NCBI RefSeq assembly: GCF_048771995.1
Contig: NC_133050.1
Coordinates: 6,930,501-6,994,500, forward strand
Reading direction: 5' to 3'
From: Taeniopygia guttata
Taxonomy: Eukaryota > Chordata > Aves > Passeriformes > Estrildidae
Length of the DNA stretch: 64,000 nucleotides
Positions 1-24,136 of the stretch are shown one piece after another (position 1 is the stretch's first letter; each line of letters opens with the position of its first letter). The notes beneath the pieces are model-generated. The model did not search any database and was not told the DNA's origin. It saw only the letters and a list, made by a program, of their open reading frames with translations. The position numbers and the translations under genes are program-made.

Positions 1-199
1 CCCAAATCGTGCATGCCAGGCCTGGGTGGGAGGAGGGGTGGACACAAATGTGGGATGAAGAGGTAAAAGGCAGAAAAGGTCTCATTTCTCTGTGCCCTGT
101 GCTCTCACAGCTGCTGCTGTTTTTGGTGTCTCACAAGGTGCTGCCTAGCTCAAATCCATGAGGATGTGGCACTTGGGGGCAGGGGTTAGAGGTGGCTTT

Positions 200-272
200 G
201 GCAGTGCTGGAGGGACAGTTGCACTCAGTGGTCTTAAAGGGCTTTTCCAAAGTCAGTAATTCCATGATTCCA
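200..272 (+). mobile_element. CR1 LINE 3'-end fragment
   Basis: A decayed match to the 3' tail of avian CR1: a 'ggtcttaaagg' stretch, then a T/C-rich segment and the terminal 'attccatgattcc' motif. It lies in the VPS45 intron before the first exon in this window. I see no earlier exon in bases 1-489. Confidence 0.5.
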
Positions 273-489
273 AATTTGTGGTGCTGATGAAGAGCTGGGC
301 ACCGGAGCAATGCACAGTACCAATGGGAGTGGAGTTCTCAGCGGGGTTGGAGGGTTTGGGGTGGAGGAAGGAGGGATGGTCTGAACCAGTGTGTCCAGGT
401 GGTGGAGGGGGCTGTGTGGCCAGTGCTGGCCCGTGGCTGTGCCTGGGGTCAGGGTCAGAGACACAGGACTGTCCTGCTGCCTTCCCCAG

Positions 490-11441
<10,952 letters not shown>

Positions 11442-11850
11442 ATCCTGAAGGAATGAGTACTTTTTTGAACATTCAGAGCTTTCCCAGAGCAGAGCAGAGC
11501 AGGATGTTCCTGCCCTGCAGCTGGAGCTTCCCCTCTGCACCCAGAATGGCAGCGAACGCTGGAGCTGGCGCCAGCCCAAAGGCAAGGATGTGCCCCCACT
11601 GCAGCTCCTCATTGTCCCCTCACAAACAGCTCCAGGACTGGGATGGTCACCTGAGGAGAGCCTGGGAAAGCCCTTCAATCCCTGCAGCTCCTGGCTCTTT
11701 ATGGGACGCACGGGATGAGTCCCATAAGGAGCCCAGCGATGCTGCCCCGTGCTGGGGGAGCAGCTGTGGGGGTGTGGCTGGTGGGCACAGGAGCCCTTTG
11801 CTCTGTTGTCTGTATATGTTGAATCCTATTAAATCCCCCACTTTGGCCGA
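11442..11850 (+). other. VPS45: VPS45 3' untranslated region
   Basis: Non-coding stretch after the TGA at 11439-11441, ending near the polyadenylation signal ATTAAA at 11828-11833. The length is inferred from the first plausible signal; no other was preferred. Confidence 0.6.
11828..11833 (+). terminator. VPS45 polyadenylation signal ATTAAA
   Basis: The common ATTAAA variant, about 390 bases after the stop codon and followed by a T-rich stretch. Confidence 0.5.
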
Positions 11851-13950
11851 ATCTGTCTGCTAGATGATTCCTACTTTCCCTTTCCCAAGGCCACAAGGTG
11901 CAGTTACAGCCTGAGCCTCCACGGGAGCTTTTGCTCCCCTCCAGGACCACACCAAGGAACCTGCAAGTGTGTTTCCAGCTCTGCTCCCTGGCCTCTAATC
12001 AGCACTTGATTTGGAATTAACAAGCCAGATCAAATGAAATGAGCTCCTAAATCCCTGGGAATTATCTTGGCATCGCAGCTAAGTCCCGTTGATGTGGGAG
12101 AGAGCAAAGCCCTGCAGGGAGGAGGGGACCTTGCCCTGGGGATCAGCTCTTTGGGGAAGGGAGGGGAGAACAAAGCCTGTGCTGGGGGGGGATTCTCTGC
12201 CCACAGCCAGGGTGGAACTGGGTGGGCCTCTGTATGGTGAATTTTTGGTGAATTTTGGGTCGTTGGGACAGGCAGAGCTGCAAGAATTCCCTCTTACAGG
12301 GAATTCTCTGACAACCTGAGACCCCAACAGAGGGTAGCTGAGTCACAGCTGTCAGAGGATACTGGGCAACCCCTGCCCCATCCACTCCTCCAGCAGCCCC
12401 TTCCCTAGACACTAAGGTTCTAATTGTCATCAGAGACACAGAAAAGCATGTGTCCTAATTAAACTCTACTCACCTTCCAGGCAGCAGCTTCACACTTGAT
12501 ATCCAGAGGCAAAATGCTGTGTGTGGGGTGTTAAATACATAAATAAACAGAGAGTTTGCTGCTCTGCTCTGCAAGAAGAGGCGATTCTGGCAACGGTTTA
12601 TAATGGATCAGCACAAGGAGCAGCCACAGCATCAGGGCCGGGGTAGCAACAGGGGCTTGTGAATACAGGGAGAGACACAAACACACCTTGGAGAGGCTTT
12701 TCATTCTGCCCACGGGGATGTGGACAGGGATGGAGATGAGAAGCTGCACTGACCACTGGTGAGCAGCCTCATTGCTGGAAGTGCAGCCTCCTGTTCCTGG
12801 TAGAGAAATGGGAGACGAGTTCCCTCCTATCTCCTTCCTTGCCTGTAAATTGTTGATGTTTCCAGCTCTGAATCATTGGTCACATCCTTCACAGTGTGAC
12901 TCACTGTCGCACTGTCAGAACAGCCTGAGGATCCCAACTGCGGCTGAATTTCTGCTCCCAGCGATGGGGAGGGAGGTGTTTGCAGGTGCATTACCTGCTG
13001 TGGTTTCAGGGCAACTTCCCTGGCACCAGAGGACGTTTGGGAAGAGCGTGGGCCCTGGATCCAAAGGGCACAACGGAGCTGTCCTACTGCCACCAGCACT
13101 GTGCCATCTGGTATTGGCCATCAGCCGGTTCTCTGCAGGCCCTGGCCACCAAAAACAGGATGTGAGGAAGGACAAGTCCAGTTGGAAGGCAAAATGTCAT
13201 TAAATAAATTGGCAGGTTCTGTGATGTCCTAGGGATACACTGGGGGCCCTGGGCAGCTGACGTGGGTCATCTGTCCCTCTGTTATCAGCCCTGCCAGGAA
13301 CAAACTTTGGGGTAAAAGGGGAAACTGAGGCACAGAGACAACAAATCCCGGTCTTGAGCCCCATGGAGTTCAGGATTGCACAGGCACAGGACGAGAAGGC
13401 AACCCCTGGATTTGGTGTAGAGACTGGTTTGTGTCTCTGTCCCAGGTATTCTCAGGCATGCAGTGCATCCACAGCTCATGGCAAAAATGCCAATGCTCAG
13501 AATGGGATACAAACACAGCAGCTTTGGAAATACTCCAGAATCCAAGTACATCCCTAGGACTCTGCGTGCATTAATTCCAGAATACTGGGGTGAAACTACA
13601 GCTTGCAATCAAGGGTGGGGGATGGACAGCCATTGGAAACCTGATCCACTGATGGATGATGGATCAATCTAGTTCTTGCAGGACATGAAGGAGACAGACA
13701 AAATAAGCCAAAAAAGGGCAATTTTTAGGAAGCTGAGTGTCTCCTGACTTTTGGAACCCATGCTCTAAATCCAGCTGAATCCTGGCTGTCGGACCCTCCG
13801 TGCTGGAAGCGACCCCTTCCTCCATCCCCCTCCCCAGGAAATCCCCCATCTCCTCTCTCCAGAGAGATTTGCTCCCACTTCCGAACACCTTTAGGGGCGA
13901 AAACCCTCCCAGTGCCACCCGGCTGCTATTCCCTCTCCTAGGAAGTTTCC
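11851..13950. other. Intergenic, VPS45 to PLEKHO1
   Basis: No convincing exon, RNA gene or transposon. Composition is mixed and without CpG enrichment until about 13950, where the PLEKHO1 promoter island begins. Confidence 0.6.
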
Positions 13951-13959
13951 CGGTGACCC

Positions 13960-14377
13960 ACGACACCGCCGGCAACGCGGCTGGTCCCCGGTGGGAGCGG
14001 CAGGCGAGGCACCGCTGCCGCTGCCCCACGGCCCCGTGTCCCCGGTGAGTCAGAGACAAAAGAAGAAAAACCCTCGTGGGCTGCGATTCGCGCCGTGCCG
14101 CGAACCCCGACGTCACGGGCTGGCGGCTATAGATGGAGCTCGGGAGCCCGGCGCAGCCCCCCGAGCTGCGGGATGGTGGCGGCGGGGGGGGACGCGGCGG
14201 CGGCGGCGGCGGCGCTGGCGATGGCTCAGAGCGCCGGACCGGGCGCCGTGTAACGGGAGAGGGCCGTGAGCCACGCGGATCGCGGGCGCAGTCCCGGGTG
14301 TTCCCCCGCGCCAGGAGGCCGCGGGAGCCCCTCTGCGACCCCCGCCCCCAAATCGCCTCCCAGCGCACCAAGGAACG
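13960..14377 (+). promoter_or_regulatory. PLEKHO1: PLEKHO1 CpG-island promoter and 5' leader
   Basis: A CpG-dense block ends at the PLEKHO1 ATG. It has a perfect AP-1/TRE heptamer TGAGTCA at 14046-14052, a CRE-like CGACGTCA with its CGTCA half at 14111-14115, a TATA-like 'ggctataga' near 14125-14133, and a run of GGC/GGCGGC around 14172-14225. AP-1 input would fit the link between PLEKHO1/CKIP-1 and c-Jun signalling, but that is inference. Confidence 0.7.
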
Positions 14378-17300
14378 ATGAAAAAAAATAATTCTGCGAA
14401 AAGGGTGAGTAGAGAATGGGTTCTTCGCCGGGGTGAGGCGGGGTGAAGGGAGGCTCCTGGATGTTTTGGGGAGGGGGCCGGTTGTTCGCTTCGCCTCTGC
14501 TCCCCCCGCAGAAAGCGCACAGACCCCCCCAAGCAGATCCAAAGAGACCCAAACCCTGCTCCCGGCCCTGCTCCTGCCCCTGCCCAGCGCCCCTCCTGCC
14601 TCCCGCACCCGCCACAGACACTGGGTGATGTAGGCAGGCAGTTTTCATCTTGGAACACAAGGAAACGATAAAATCCGGAGGCACCATCAATCCGTCGCTC
14701 TTTGCCGTGTTGTGTGCTGCACCCAGCGATCCCATCATCGCTGCCTACGGAGACACCTCTGATATAAACCAACCATAGATTTCACCTCTTGAATTAATTG
14801 CTCATAAAAAGCTCCAAAACGCGATGAAAACCGCAGTAGAAAAACCCCATCTGGTTTAAATTCCGCCCATCCCCCTCCTGTTCCCCCTTGCAAGGGTAAA
14901 TGCCCGTTGGATGAGGCGATAGAGACGCCGGCCTGTCTTATATAACCGTGGAGGGAACCCTGCCCGCTCCTCGCAGCGTCCTCCCGATGTCGCTTCGTGC
15001 CTGCAGCACAAAAATCCCCGTGGAGTGACCCCGGGGAAGGACTCGGTCCCGGCGTCGGCGGAGAGAGGGGCCGGAGGGAGGGGGAGACAAAAGTTGGGCA
15101 AAGAGGGAAGGGAGGGAGAAAAGGAGTGTAAAACCAAGAATAATCCCGTTTTCCCCCATTTTCTTCCCTCTCGCTTTGTGTTAGGGGAACCAGGATGGAA
15201 ACCAGCAACCTGTGCAGCCGGAGAAGGTCGGCTGGGTGCGGAAATTCTGCGGGAAAGGCATTTTTAGGGAAATCTGGAAAAACCGTTATGTGGTTCTGAA
15301 GGGAGATCAGCTTTACATCTCGGAGAAGGAGGTAGGATCGGTTTCAGTTTCCTTTCCCATCCCCCCTTCCTCTCTTTGCATATGAAAGGCGCAGCCCCGG
15401 CCCTTCCCAGCGCCCCTCCAGCCCAGCCGGGCCGGGGCGGTTCCTCGGGGGTTCTTCTCCTCCCCGGGCTGGCGCCGGCGGGGCCCGGCCGGGTCGGGGT
15501 CGGGGTCGGCTCTGACAGCGATTCTCCAGGCAGCTCTGCTGGGAGACATTTTCCCAGCGTGGAGACACGAAAGGATTCACTTAGTTAAGCCCTCAAACCT
15601 CTTTCCGCCGCGGCGACAGCAATGCCGGCTCCTTTCTGTGCCTGTCCTCCGTCCTTGAGCCCAACACTGCCTTCTTCCCACCTGCTCATTCTCTCTTTGG
15701 AAATAACTCCACTCTCCCAACTGCAATCGAGCCATTTACAGGTCGATCTCTTGCATTTTTCACGGAATTTCACCCCGGATCGACATCCTGGTGTAACACG
15801 TGCCCCCTCCACTGCCCCTCGTCTCCTTGCTGGGCTTTGGGTTTAACGTGGTGTTGACATTGGAGGTAATCGGATGTGACTGTCAGGCTGAGCCAGCACC
15901 TGGCTGTCCTTGCATGCCCCCTCCCCGTGCTTTTTGCCTCCATAAATCCATCAGAGAGAACTCCCCAGGCCAGATCCTTCCTCCCTCCCATCCCCTGTGA
16001 CATCCCAGAGCTGCACTGGGCAGAGTGGTGCCCACAGCAGGCATGGGGGTTGCTCCAGCTCAGGGAATTCGGGATAAAATCCTGATCTTTCTGGGTTTCC
16101 CCCCCTCAGTGGAGGTAATTTCCTGACAGACCGTGGTTTGATGCCCTGCTGCCTGGCCTGGCTCTGTCAGGACCTGGAGAGAGGAAGGGATAATTTGATT
16201 TAAGGCTGCTTGAGCCATGGATGTGGCACGGGCAGAGAAGGTCAGGGCTTTTTACAACAGAGAAATGGACTAAAAAGTGGACTGAATGCCGAGGTCATGC
16301 TGAGCTGCTTGCTGGCATTCCAAAGCTTGCTTCCATCAACCTCCTGGCTGCTCCAGAGCCAGGGCGAAACACAGGAACAGGCAACAGATGTCCAGGTAGC
16401 TACAGATCAAATCCAGGTGTGCTGGAGCCCAAGAGAGGGATGAGGCTGGAGGAGCTACATGGAGCCTATTCTGAACACAAAGCTCTTGTGTTTGTGTTTC
16501 ATAGGGGCAAAACCACACAGCTGGGCCTGAGGTGGCCCCCGGGCTCCATGTGTGTGTGAGGGACCATAAATAACATGCAGCAGCCGCTGCTGAAGCTTTA
16601 TATGGAAGAATCTGGTCGCAGAGGTGACATCTGGTGCTGGTGTGTGCTAAGGTGACTCCATGGAGGTGACATGTGCTGCTGGTGTGCACTGAGGTCACAC
16701 ACTGAGGAAAGGGGGTCTGGCATCCTGGGGGTCTCAAGGTGGGGAATCCCCAGGGGATTCCTGGGGGTTATCCCAAGACTTCCTGCTCACAGGGTCTCAG
16801 AACGTGTGGTGCAGGGTTTGATGCCAACTGCATCAGCACTTAGCAAAGCCAGGACCCCTCCTGGGCCCCAGGAAAGGCCCATGTGTGGCTCCAAGCTCTG
16901 CTCCCAGAGCATCTGCTTGTTTCCTGGGAGCTCGTCTCATGCTCAGCAGCTGCTCCAGAGGTGTTCTGCAGGTGAAGCCACATTCCCAGCATCTCAGAGT
17001 AGAAAGGGTTAAATCCCAAAGCTCCTGGAAGCTCTTCGGCTCTGCCATGCACTCATTAAATGAATTCAAACCAGACATTTATTTACTTTTGCCTGAATTT
17101 CTCCATCTGGGAAGCAGGGCAGTGAATCCCATCTCCCCAGAGCACACAGGGACTGGGAATTGTCTGTTCCACACCAGGATCCCTTGGGAAGTATCTTGGC
17201 TAGAGGCAGGTGTTGATGAACTGCTCGGAGCTGAGCATGGGCTGAGGTCTGGAATGGGGAGATTTCCAAAATTCAGACTAACAAAATCCCATCGATATCC

Positions 17301-20300
17301 ACGCTGATTGCTCCTGGGAATCTGTGTGCTTTTCCAGTTCTCTGTCTAGGATCTGGGCTTGCAGGTCAGGGACCAGCCCGGATTATTCCGTTTTGTCAGG
17401 AGAATTTGGGAATGCCTGATAAGAAGCCTGGGCTTCTCCCTGGCAGAGCCAAGTCTGTAAGGAGAGGAAATGTAGTTTTTCAGCCCAGCTGATGTGGAAA
17501 ATGCTAACAGGGTGTTTGAGTGCTGCCCTTTGAAAGCTGTGGGACTTGTCTGACACCTCCTGAAATGGGAGCTTGAGGCTCTGGCCCTGCTCACTGCGCT
17601 CCCCCACGGCTGCTGAACTCCATGAACTCACACCAAAATCCTCGGTTATTCAGCGTTTGGTTATCAGCCAAAACCAGCTCTGTAGAGATGAGCTGTAGCG
17701 AGCCGAGCTCTGCTGAGCACACCACCACCTTCTTAGCTCACTCTCGCATTCTCTCCCCTCGGTCCCTCCCCGCGGCACATTTCTGGGAATTGTTCCCTGT
17801 TCCCTGTCCCTGCCTGCGCCGGGAGCAGCGGCCGAGCTGACACAGCTCGGGCTCGGCACTTCCTCGCAGGAAGCCGGGGGCTGCCAGACAGCGGGATGAG
17901 GAAACGCTTCTCTCCAGCATTGCTTGTTTGCTACCAAAGGCATCGGCTCAATCAGCACAAGAGCACTCGAGGAGGTGCCGCTCCTCGGTTCCAGGCTGGG
18001 GGGTGTTTGCCTACTCTGTTCTCTAATGCTCCATGGGGCGTTTGCCCTCAGCGAGCGCTGCTGAACACAGCACGATGGGATTTTTGGGAAGAAATTCCTC
18101 CCTGTGAAGGTGGGGAGGCCCTGGCACAGGTTACCCAGAGAAGCTGTGGCTGCCCCATCCTTGGAAGTGTCCAAGGCCAGGTTGGATGGGGCTTGGAGCA
18201 GTCTGGGCTAGAGGAAGCTGTCCCTCCAAAACCATGTCACAGTTCAGTGATTCTGGGGGACCTGTGTCCCTGGTAGCCTTGGTGGTGACTCTTTGGAGAA
18301 GGGACTGAAGCAGCCACGTCTGCCTCCATCCCCTCATCAGCTAAGGGCAGCGACCTGGCCATGACAAGAACTGGACAGCCCCAGCGTGCATCCCTGACCC
18401 AGGGACAGCCTGGCTTCAGCAGCTCTGCAGGAAGCTCCGTGTCCCCTGCTGAAGCAGAGCTGCTCAGCTGGAGGAAGTGAAACTTTGGTCGTAGCCTACA
18501 AGAGGAACTGTCTGTCCCAAAAGTGCCCATGTTTGGGTATTTGGCTGTACTGAGAGCCTGGAGGTTTCTGGTTACATCCTGAGCCACGCTGTGATCCCCC
18601 AAGTGTCCCGTGGGTGCCTCACACTCGGTGTCTCGTGATTTTCAGTATCTTCCGCATTTTTCTGTGTCCCATTGCAGCAGGGAACTGCTCAAATCGTCGC
18701 CAAAAATCCCAGACTGGTGAGACTGAGCACCTGCCCTGTCCCTCTGTGAATGGTTTGACCCCAAAACACAGCCCTGAGCCGGGTCCAGGAGGTTCAGAGT
18801 CACTGCAGGTCACAGCTTGATGAGGAAATTCAAACTCTCATCAGTGAGATACCCAAGGGTGGTTCATTAACCCAGGTCAGAGACCCTCCTGCTGCCAGTG
18901 CACTGCCACGAGCCTTCCTATGGGAGCAGACCTTTGGAAGCACAAACAGCTGTGACCCTCTAGAGAAGAGATTTGGGTGCCATGGCTGATGTTCTGACCC
19001 CTTACGTGCCCACAGCCCCCCACATCTCCGGGCACAGGGAGTGCTGGGTGCCCCTGGGGCCAGCCTGGGCGGGCAGCAGCTGCGGAGGAAGGAGTGCAAG
19101 GAGTGCAAGGAATGCAGCTCCCCTCCTTGGATCCAAGCAGCGTCAGCAGTGTCAGCCTTGGCACAGGCAGTAACACCCCGAGCAGAGCAGGGGCAGCTGC
19201 CAGGGGCGTGGGGCTGTGTGATCTCACAGAGAAATGTTCCCTGCTGTAGGGATGGGGGATGCTTCTGATTCCTTTTCCTTGCCTCAGTTTCCCTTCCCTC
19301 ACCTGCTCACAGGTAGGAGGCAGGTGGAACTGCAGGGCAAGGTTGTTTTGCCTGCCTCAAATGGGTACAACTCGAGAGCAAGGCCATCAGACAGCCAGGG
19401 CAGCACCTGCTGGGATTGATTCACCTTAATCCTTCCAGTCCTGCGCTCCCCACAGGGCACGGAGAGCAGGACCTGCCTGCTGGTGAGGCTCTGAGATCCC
19501 TCAATTCCTTAAGCCCTTGGCAGCTGTGGGGAAGGAAAAACCTGCTGGAAACCTCCCAGCAGGGAATGGTTTTGCCAAAATCAACCACCAACCTCTGGCT
19601 TTATGCCTTCCTACTGAGAACTGATACCAGAAGCTGCTTCCTCCTGGGCACTGCCTGGGTGCTGGGACACATCCAGACAAATCCTCTTAGGAGAAGCCTG
19701 GAAGGTTTGATTTGGGTGGCCTCTATCTCACTGAGAACACGGAGGAGGTGACACCCTGCAGGTCTGTCACCCACCTGTGATTGACACAGTGACTGGGATT
19801 TCAGCTCTGTTGCCCATATGGTCTGTGGCTCCTCAGGGGCTGGTTTTGTCCTGTTTTCACACAGAATGGGCTGCATGACTGTCCTCGGCCTCTCCTACCT
19901 CTGAGGCTGCTCTGAGCTGCCTCTCATGCCACCACTTCCCTCCTTTTGGCCTCAGGAGCCTCCCACAAGGGACTAAAGAGCTGGCAAGTGCCTCTGGAGT
20001 TGCCTTTCACCTTCCTGGTCCAGTTTCTCTTTCTGCACACTGGATGCTCTGTTGCACGAGCATGAGAAGGGGCTCAGGTGGCCATGCCCCTGGTGAGACA
20101 TGCACTGTTCTTCCCGTGCCCCCTGGAATTTCTGCGTCACCACAGCCACCTACTCCAGGCTGCTGCTGACTCTGCTCCCCCAGGAATCCCACTGCAGATT
20201 TAGGATTCTGGATTCCCAGTTTCAAGCATTTTATAACGGGTCACACACAGGAGCAGGATCCCCTCAGCGTGTCCCAGTGCAGTGTCAGAGCCCTGGCTCG

Positions 20301-23300
20301 TGTCATTCGGAGGCATTTAAAGGACAAGCTGCTCCTGCAGGGTGTTTGTCTGAACCTGCTCTGTCCTGCAGCCTCCTGGGGATGCTCCTGCAGGCAGGAG
20401 GTTGAGTCCCAGCAGTGTGAGCTCTGTGGAGGAAGGGGAAGGCTGGGGAAGCCCCAGTGACCCACATGAGCAAACATCTGGAGCAAAGGCTCTGGTCTCA
20501 GCTGCAGAGCACAGCTGGGGGCTCGGAGGGGGATCAGCTTTTCCTGCTGCAAATGAGTCGGGCAGAATTGGGCTGAGATTCTTGGAAAGAGGTGGATGGT
20601 AGGATGGGAGTGGGAAGAGATCAAAGCCGATTAGCAGCGTGTGGGGAGGATGTGCAGCCAGACAGTCTCTGTTATCACACCCAGACACAGGGCATGTGTC
20701 ACAAGCAGGAACCAGCTCTGGGCCATCAGGGATGGCAGTGCCGGTGATTGTCCTGTGGATCCTGGGAACACAGGCAGGATGAAGGGTAGAGGGGAGCTGT
20801 TGTCATCAGGCAGGGCCAGATGGTCAGTTTATCCATGCCCCTGGTTAGGAAGCTGGTTTAGTCACCTTCTTTGATTAAATTCTATGGAAGAATCATAGGG
20901 AGTTCCTTCAGTGCTTCCCAAAACTGTGGAGGAAATGTATGAAATGGGGTGGAGTGCCTTCAGGAAATCCTAGGGCTCAGACCTCACTACCATCTGCCTT
21001 CCCAGCACCCGAGTTACACACCCTCCACTGCCAGTGCAGCCTGGGATGACTGGCTGGAGTCGGATTAAGCAGATGGATGAAGATTTGAGCCTGCTGCAAT
21101 GTCTGTAATGGACATGCAAACCCGAGCTGTCTCCCACCCGTTTCCTAATTCCACGTGTTTGCCATGGAAGAGCAGAGTTTCCTGCTGTAGGAGTGGGATT
21201 GAGGATGGTGCATTAGGAGAAGAGGAAGGGTACAGACAGCTTTGCCACTTCCCCTTTGCTCCAAGTGTCCCCAAGGGACGGCACGGTCAGGGGTCAGCAT
21301 CCAGACTCCTGTGTGCCCCTAGATCCCTGCAAGTCCCTCAGTGCAGCTGCAGCCTCAGTGACCCTGTGTGAGCTCCATCTTCAATCTGAGCGTCTGTGAC
21401 ACTGATCCATCCCATGTACCTGTCACATTTTGGCAGTGCAGAGTGTTGGGGAACAGACCTGAAAAATGGGAGATCTTGTGAAGTAGTCACTCAAAAGGAC
21501 TCTTTAAAGGACACTGAGAGCCAGCAGCCCCTGCCCTCTGGAGGTAGAAGAGGCAGGAATTAACCTGGCAAAGTGTGATTTTCTTGCTATCCTTCTAAAT
21601 ATGCGGCTCATTCCAGAAAAGACAAGTTGAAACCCTCATGTTGAAATCTTGCTGGCTGGAGCAGCAAAGTCTCTGTCTGACATCTGCAAAGCACTAATTT
21701 TCTTGTTGTTTTGCAGGTAAAAGATGAAAAAAATATACAGGAAATGTTTGACCTGAGTGACTATGAGAAATGTGAAGAGCTCAGGAAGTCCAAAAGCAGA
21801 AGCAAAAAGAACCACAGTAAATTTACTCTTGCCCACTCCAGACAGCCTGGAAACACGGTATGTGGGGCTTGTCCAGATGCAGCCAGCCCAAAAACCACTG
21901 GCTCCAGGGGTGGGCAGGGATGTGGATGGTCCTGGGGGATGCAGGGAGGGATGTAGATGGTCCTGGGGTTTGCTGTGTGGGGCAGACAGGGCTGGAGGCT
22001 CAGCTCTGCTTTGCCTTTTCTGTAGAGGCCTCACACTGGCCAGGGCCTGTCTCTGTGTCAGTTCCAGCACTGACCCGACTTCCCTTTTTTGTAGGCACCA
22101 AATCTGATCTTCCTGGCTGTGAGTCCAGAAGAGAAAGAGTCCTGGATTAACGCCCTCAACTCTGCCATCACACGTGCTAAAAACCGGATCTTGGACGAGG
22201 TGAGCGGGATTTACGCTGAGCCCTGGCTCCCCTGTCTCAGCCCGGGTGAAGGTTTGAGACTGCTGGGAACAGCCTTGTCTTGGGGATACATCCACACAAA
22301 GTGTCTTCAGCACAGCTCCTCCCACTTCTCAAGGGGACTGTAAAAGTCCCAGTTACACAAAGCAGCTTCTGCCAGGAAAATAACAGGGCAGCCTCAGTTC
22401 AGCCTCTTCCTGGGGACTCAGGGTGTACTCAGAACATCAGGTGAGCTGGCAGGTCAGGGTGGGCATTCCCACACAGTTTCCTTCAGAGGGAAGGAGAACC
22501 TACCTGGAGCAAGCTGTGCCCTCGCTCCAGGGCTGACTTTCACATTAATGTTTCATGGCAACCCTTCCTCAGCTCAGACCTGTCTCAGATCTCCCATTCA
22601 CACTCAGCTTCCCACAGTGCCATGGCACTGCCAGGAGGCTCTTTCCTCTCCTGGATGGCAGCACAGAGCCTGAAGTGAAGGAAAACCAAGGTCAGACTGT
22701 GGGAGAGGTTTTAGAGCAGGAAGCAAACACCAGGAGAGATGGCTTCCAGGAGAGCCTGTCACAGGAGTCTTTGCAAACAGGTTCAGTTGTCAGGAATGAC
22801 TTGAGCAGATGCAATCCCATCATGACACAGAGGGGAGAGACCAAGCAAATACTAGATCGCTCCCACACGCCATTCCCTGCCAGCCTCCTCCTGCTTACAG
22901 CTACAGGAGCTGGGAATGGCTCGTGTTCCGTGCTCACAGCCTGTGTCACCCCGCAGGTCACCGTGGAAGAGGACAGTTTCCTTGCCCACCCAACACGTGA
23001 CAGAGCCAAGATCCAGCACTCCCGGCGCCCTCCCACGCGGGGTCACCTCATGGCTGTGGTAGGTACAACCAGTCCCAGACGCCTGCTTGGGTGAGATTGC
23101 CCTGGAGGTGTTCCATTTGTAAGTGGAGTTGTTGGAGCTCCATCCTGAACTGAGAGCTGCCGTAAGGACAGCTCGGGGTCATCAGCTCTCATCCTCTGGT
23201 CTCGCGGACCACTGCACTGTGCAAACCTTCTGGCCAAGTGCACCCCAGGCTCTGTCGCTGAGTGAGGGAGCATTCCCACTCCCTCCCTGTAGTGTGTATC

Positions 23301-24136
23301 CGCAGTGAAGACACCCCTGGAAGCAGGGACAGCCACTCTGGTGCCAACTCTTCTTTCTGCTCCTCCAGGCATCTACCTCAACCTCTGACGGAATGCTGAC
23401 CCTCGACCTGATCCAGGAGGAAGACGCCTCTCCGGAGGATCACGGCACCTGCGAGGAGAGTTTCCGGGTGGATCTGGACAAGTCCGTGGCACACCTGACA
23501 GCGGGGCGGCGCCGCTCGGACTCGGAGAACACCAAGTCATCGGAGAAAGGGCGGACAGGGAGCCTCCCCCGACAGGAGGTGACCTTGTGGGACCGAGCCG
23601 GGCAGCGCAATGACTCCTTTGACAAAGGGACCATGTACACGCCGCAGGTCCCCAAAAAGCTCTCGTACTCAGAAAAGAATAAATGTGCCTCCATGGAAGA
23701 AATCCTGTCCCGACGGGACTCTTCCACGCATCGGGCGGTGCTGAGGAAGGGGCTGGAGGCTCAGTTTGCCTCAGCAGAGCCGGAGCAGCTGTCCCGGATA
23801 CAGGAACTGGTTGCACTGAAACTGGAAAAAACTCAGGAACTGCTGACAGAGGTGAAGGGCTACGGGGAAGGCAAGAGAAAGACCAAGGACTCCAACACCA
23901 GCACCACCATCACCACCACCTCTTCTTCCTCATCATCTTCCAAGTCGGACTCTGAAAAGATCCTGCAGGAATCTGAGAGGCTGCTGGGGGAGGCTTCCTC
24001 CACCTGGAGCCAAGCCAAGAGGGTGCTGCAGGAGATCAAAGAGCTGAGGGACCTGTACAAACAGTTTGAGCTGCAGCAGTCAGACTCGAAGCCCAAACAG
24101 AGCTCACAGTCGCAGTTTAGGAAGAGCATGATGTGA
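14378..24136 (+). CDS. PLEKHO1: PLEKHO1 (CKIP-1), PH-domain adaptor protein
   Basis: Adaptor that binds casein kinase 2 alpha, actin capping protein and ubiquitin ligases, and moves between plasma membrane and nucleus (family knowledge). Coding exons are 14378-14404, 15185-15331, 21717-21857, 22095-22199, 22957-23058 and 23369-24136, giving 429 residues (human 409). The start MKKNNSAKR matches human [10 protein letters not shown] with one Met fewer; the base context before this ATG offers no second one. The PH domain spans roughly residues 20-131 ([20 protein letters not shown] to [13 protein letters not shown]; the conserved helix Trp is 122). The Lys/Arg stretch [10 protein letters not shown] follows. 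The C-terminal third holds a leucine-rich coiled coil ([20 protein letters not shown]) and ends FRKSMM (human YRKSLM). Residues about 349-367 are a Thr/Ser tract absent from human. Intron 2 is large (6.4 kb). Confidence 0.97.
15332..21716 (+). other. PLEKHO1 intron 2
   Basis: A 6.4-kb intron. It starts in a GC-rich shoulder (to about 15520) and contains one clear CR1 fragment (18045-18260) plus short local duplications near 16615-16700 and 19090-19120. I see no exon or RNA gene. Confidence 0.6.
18045..18260 (+). mobile_element. CR1 LINE 3' fragment
   Basis: One of the longer CR1 remnants here: 'ggtggggaggccctggcaca', 'cagagaagctgtggctgccc', 'gtccaaggccaggttggatg', 'gagcagtctgggctagagga' and a degraded 'cagtgattctgg' tail. 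Confidence 0.9.

Noticed and set aside
15313-15588. ORFs in the GC-rich shoulder after PLEKHO1 exon 2
   Set aside because: Out of frame with PLEKHO1, with no splice signals; composition artefacts.
16615-16700. Local 'gaggtgacat' duplication in PLEKHO1 intron 2
   Set aside because: Two short imperfect copies; unremarkable slippage.
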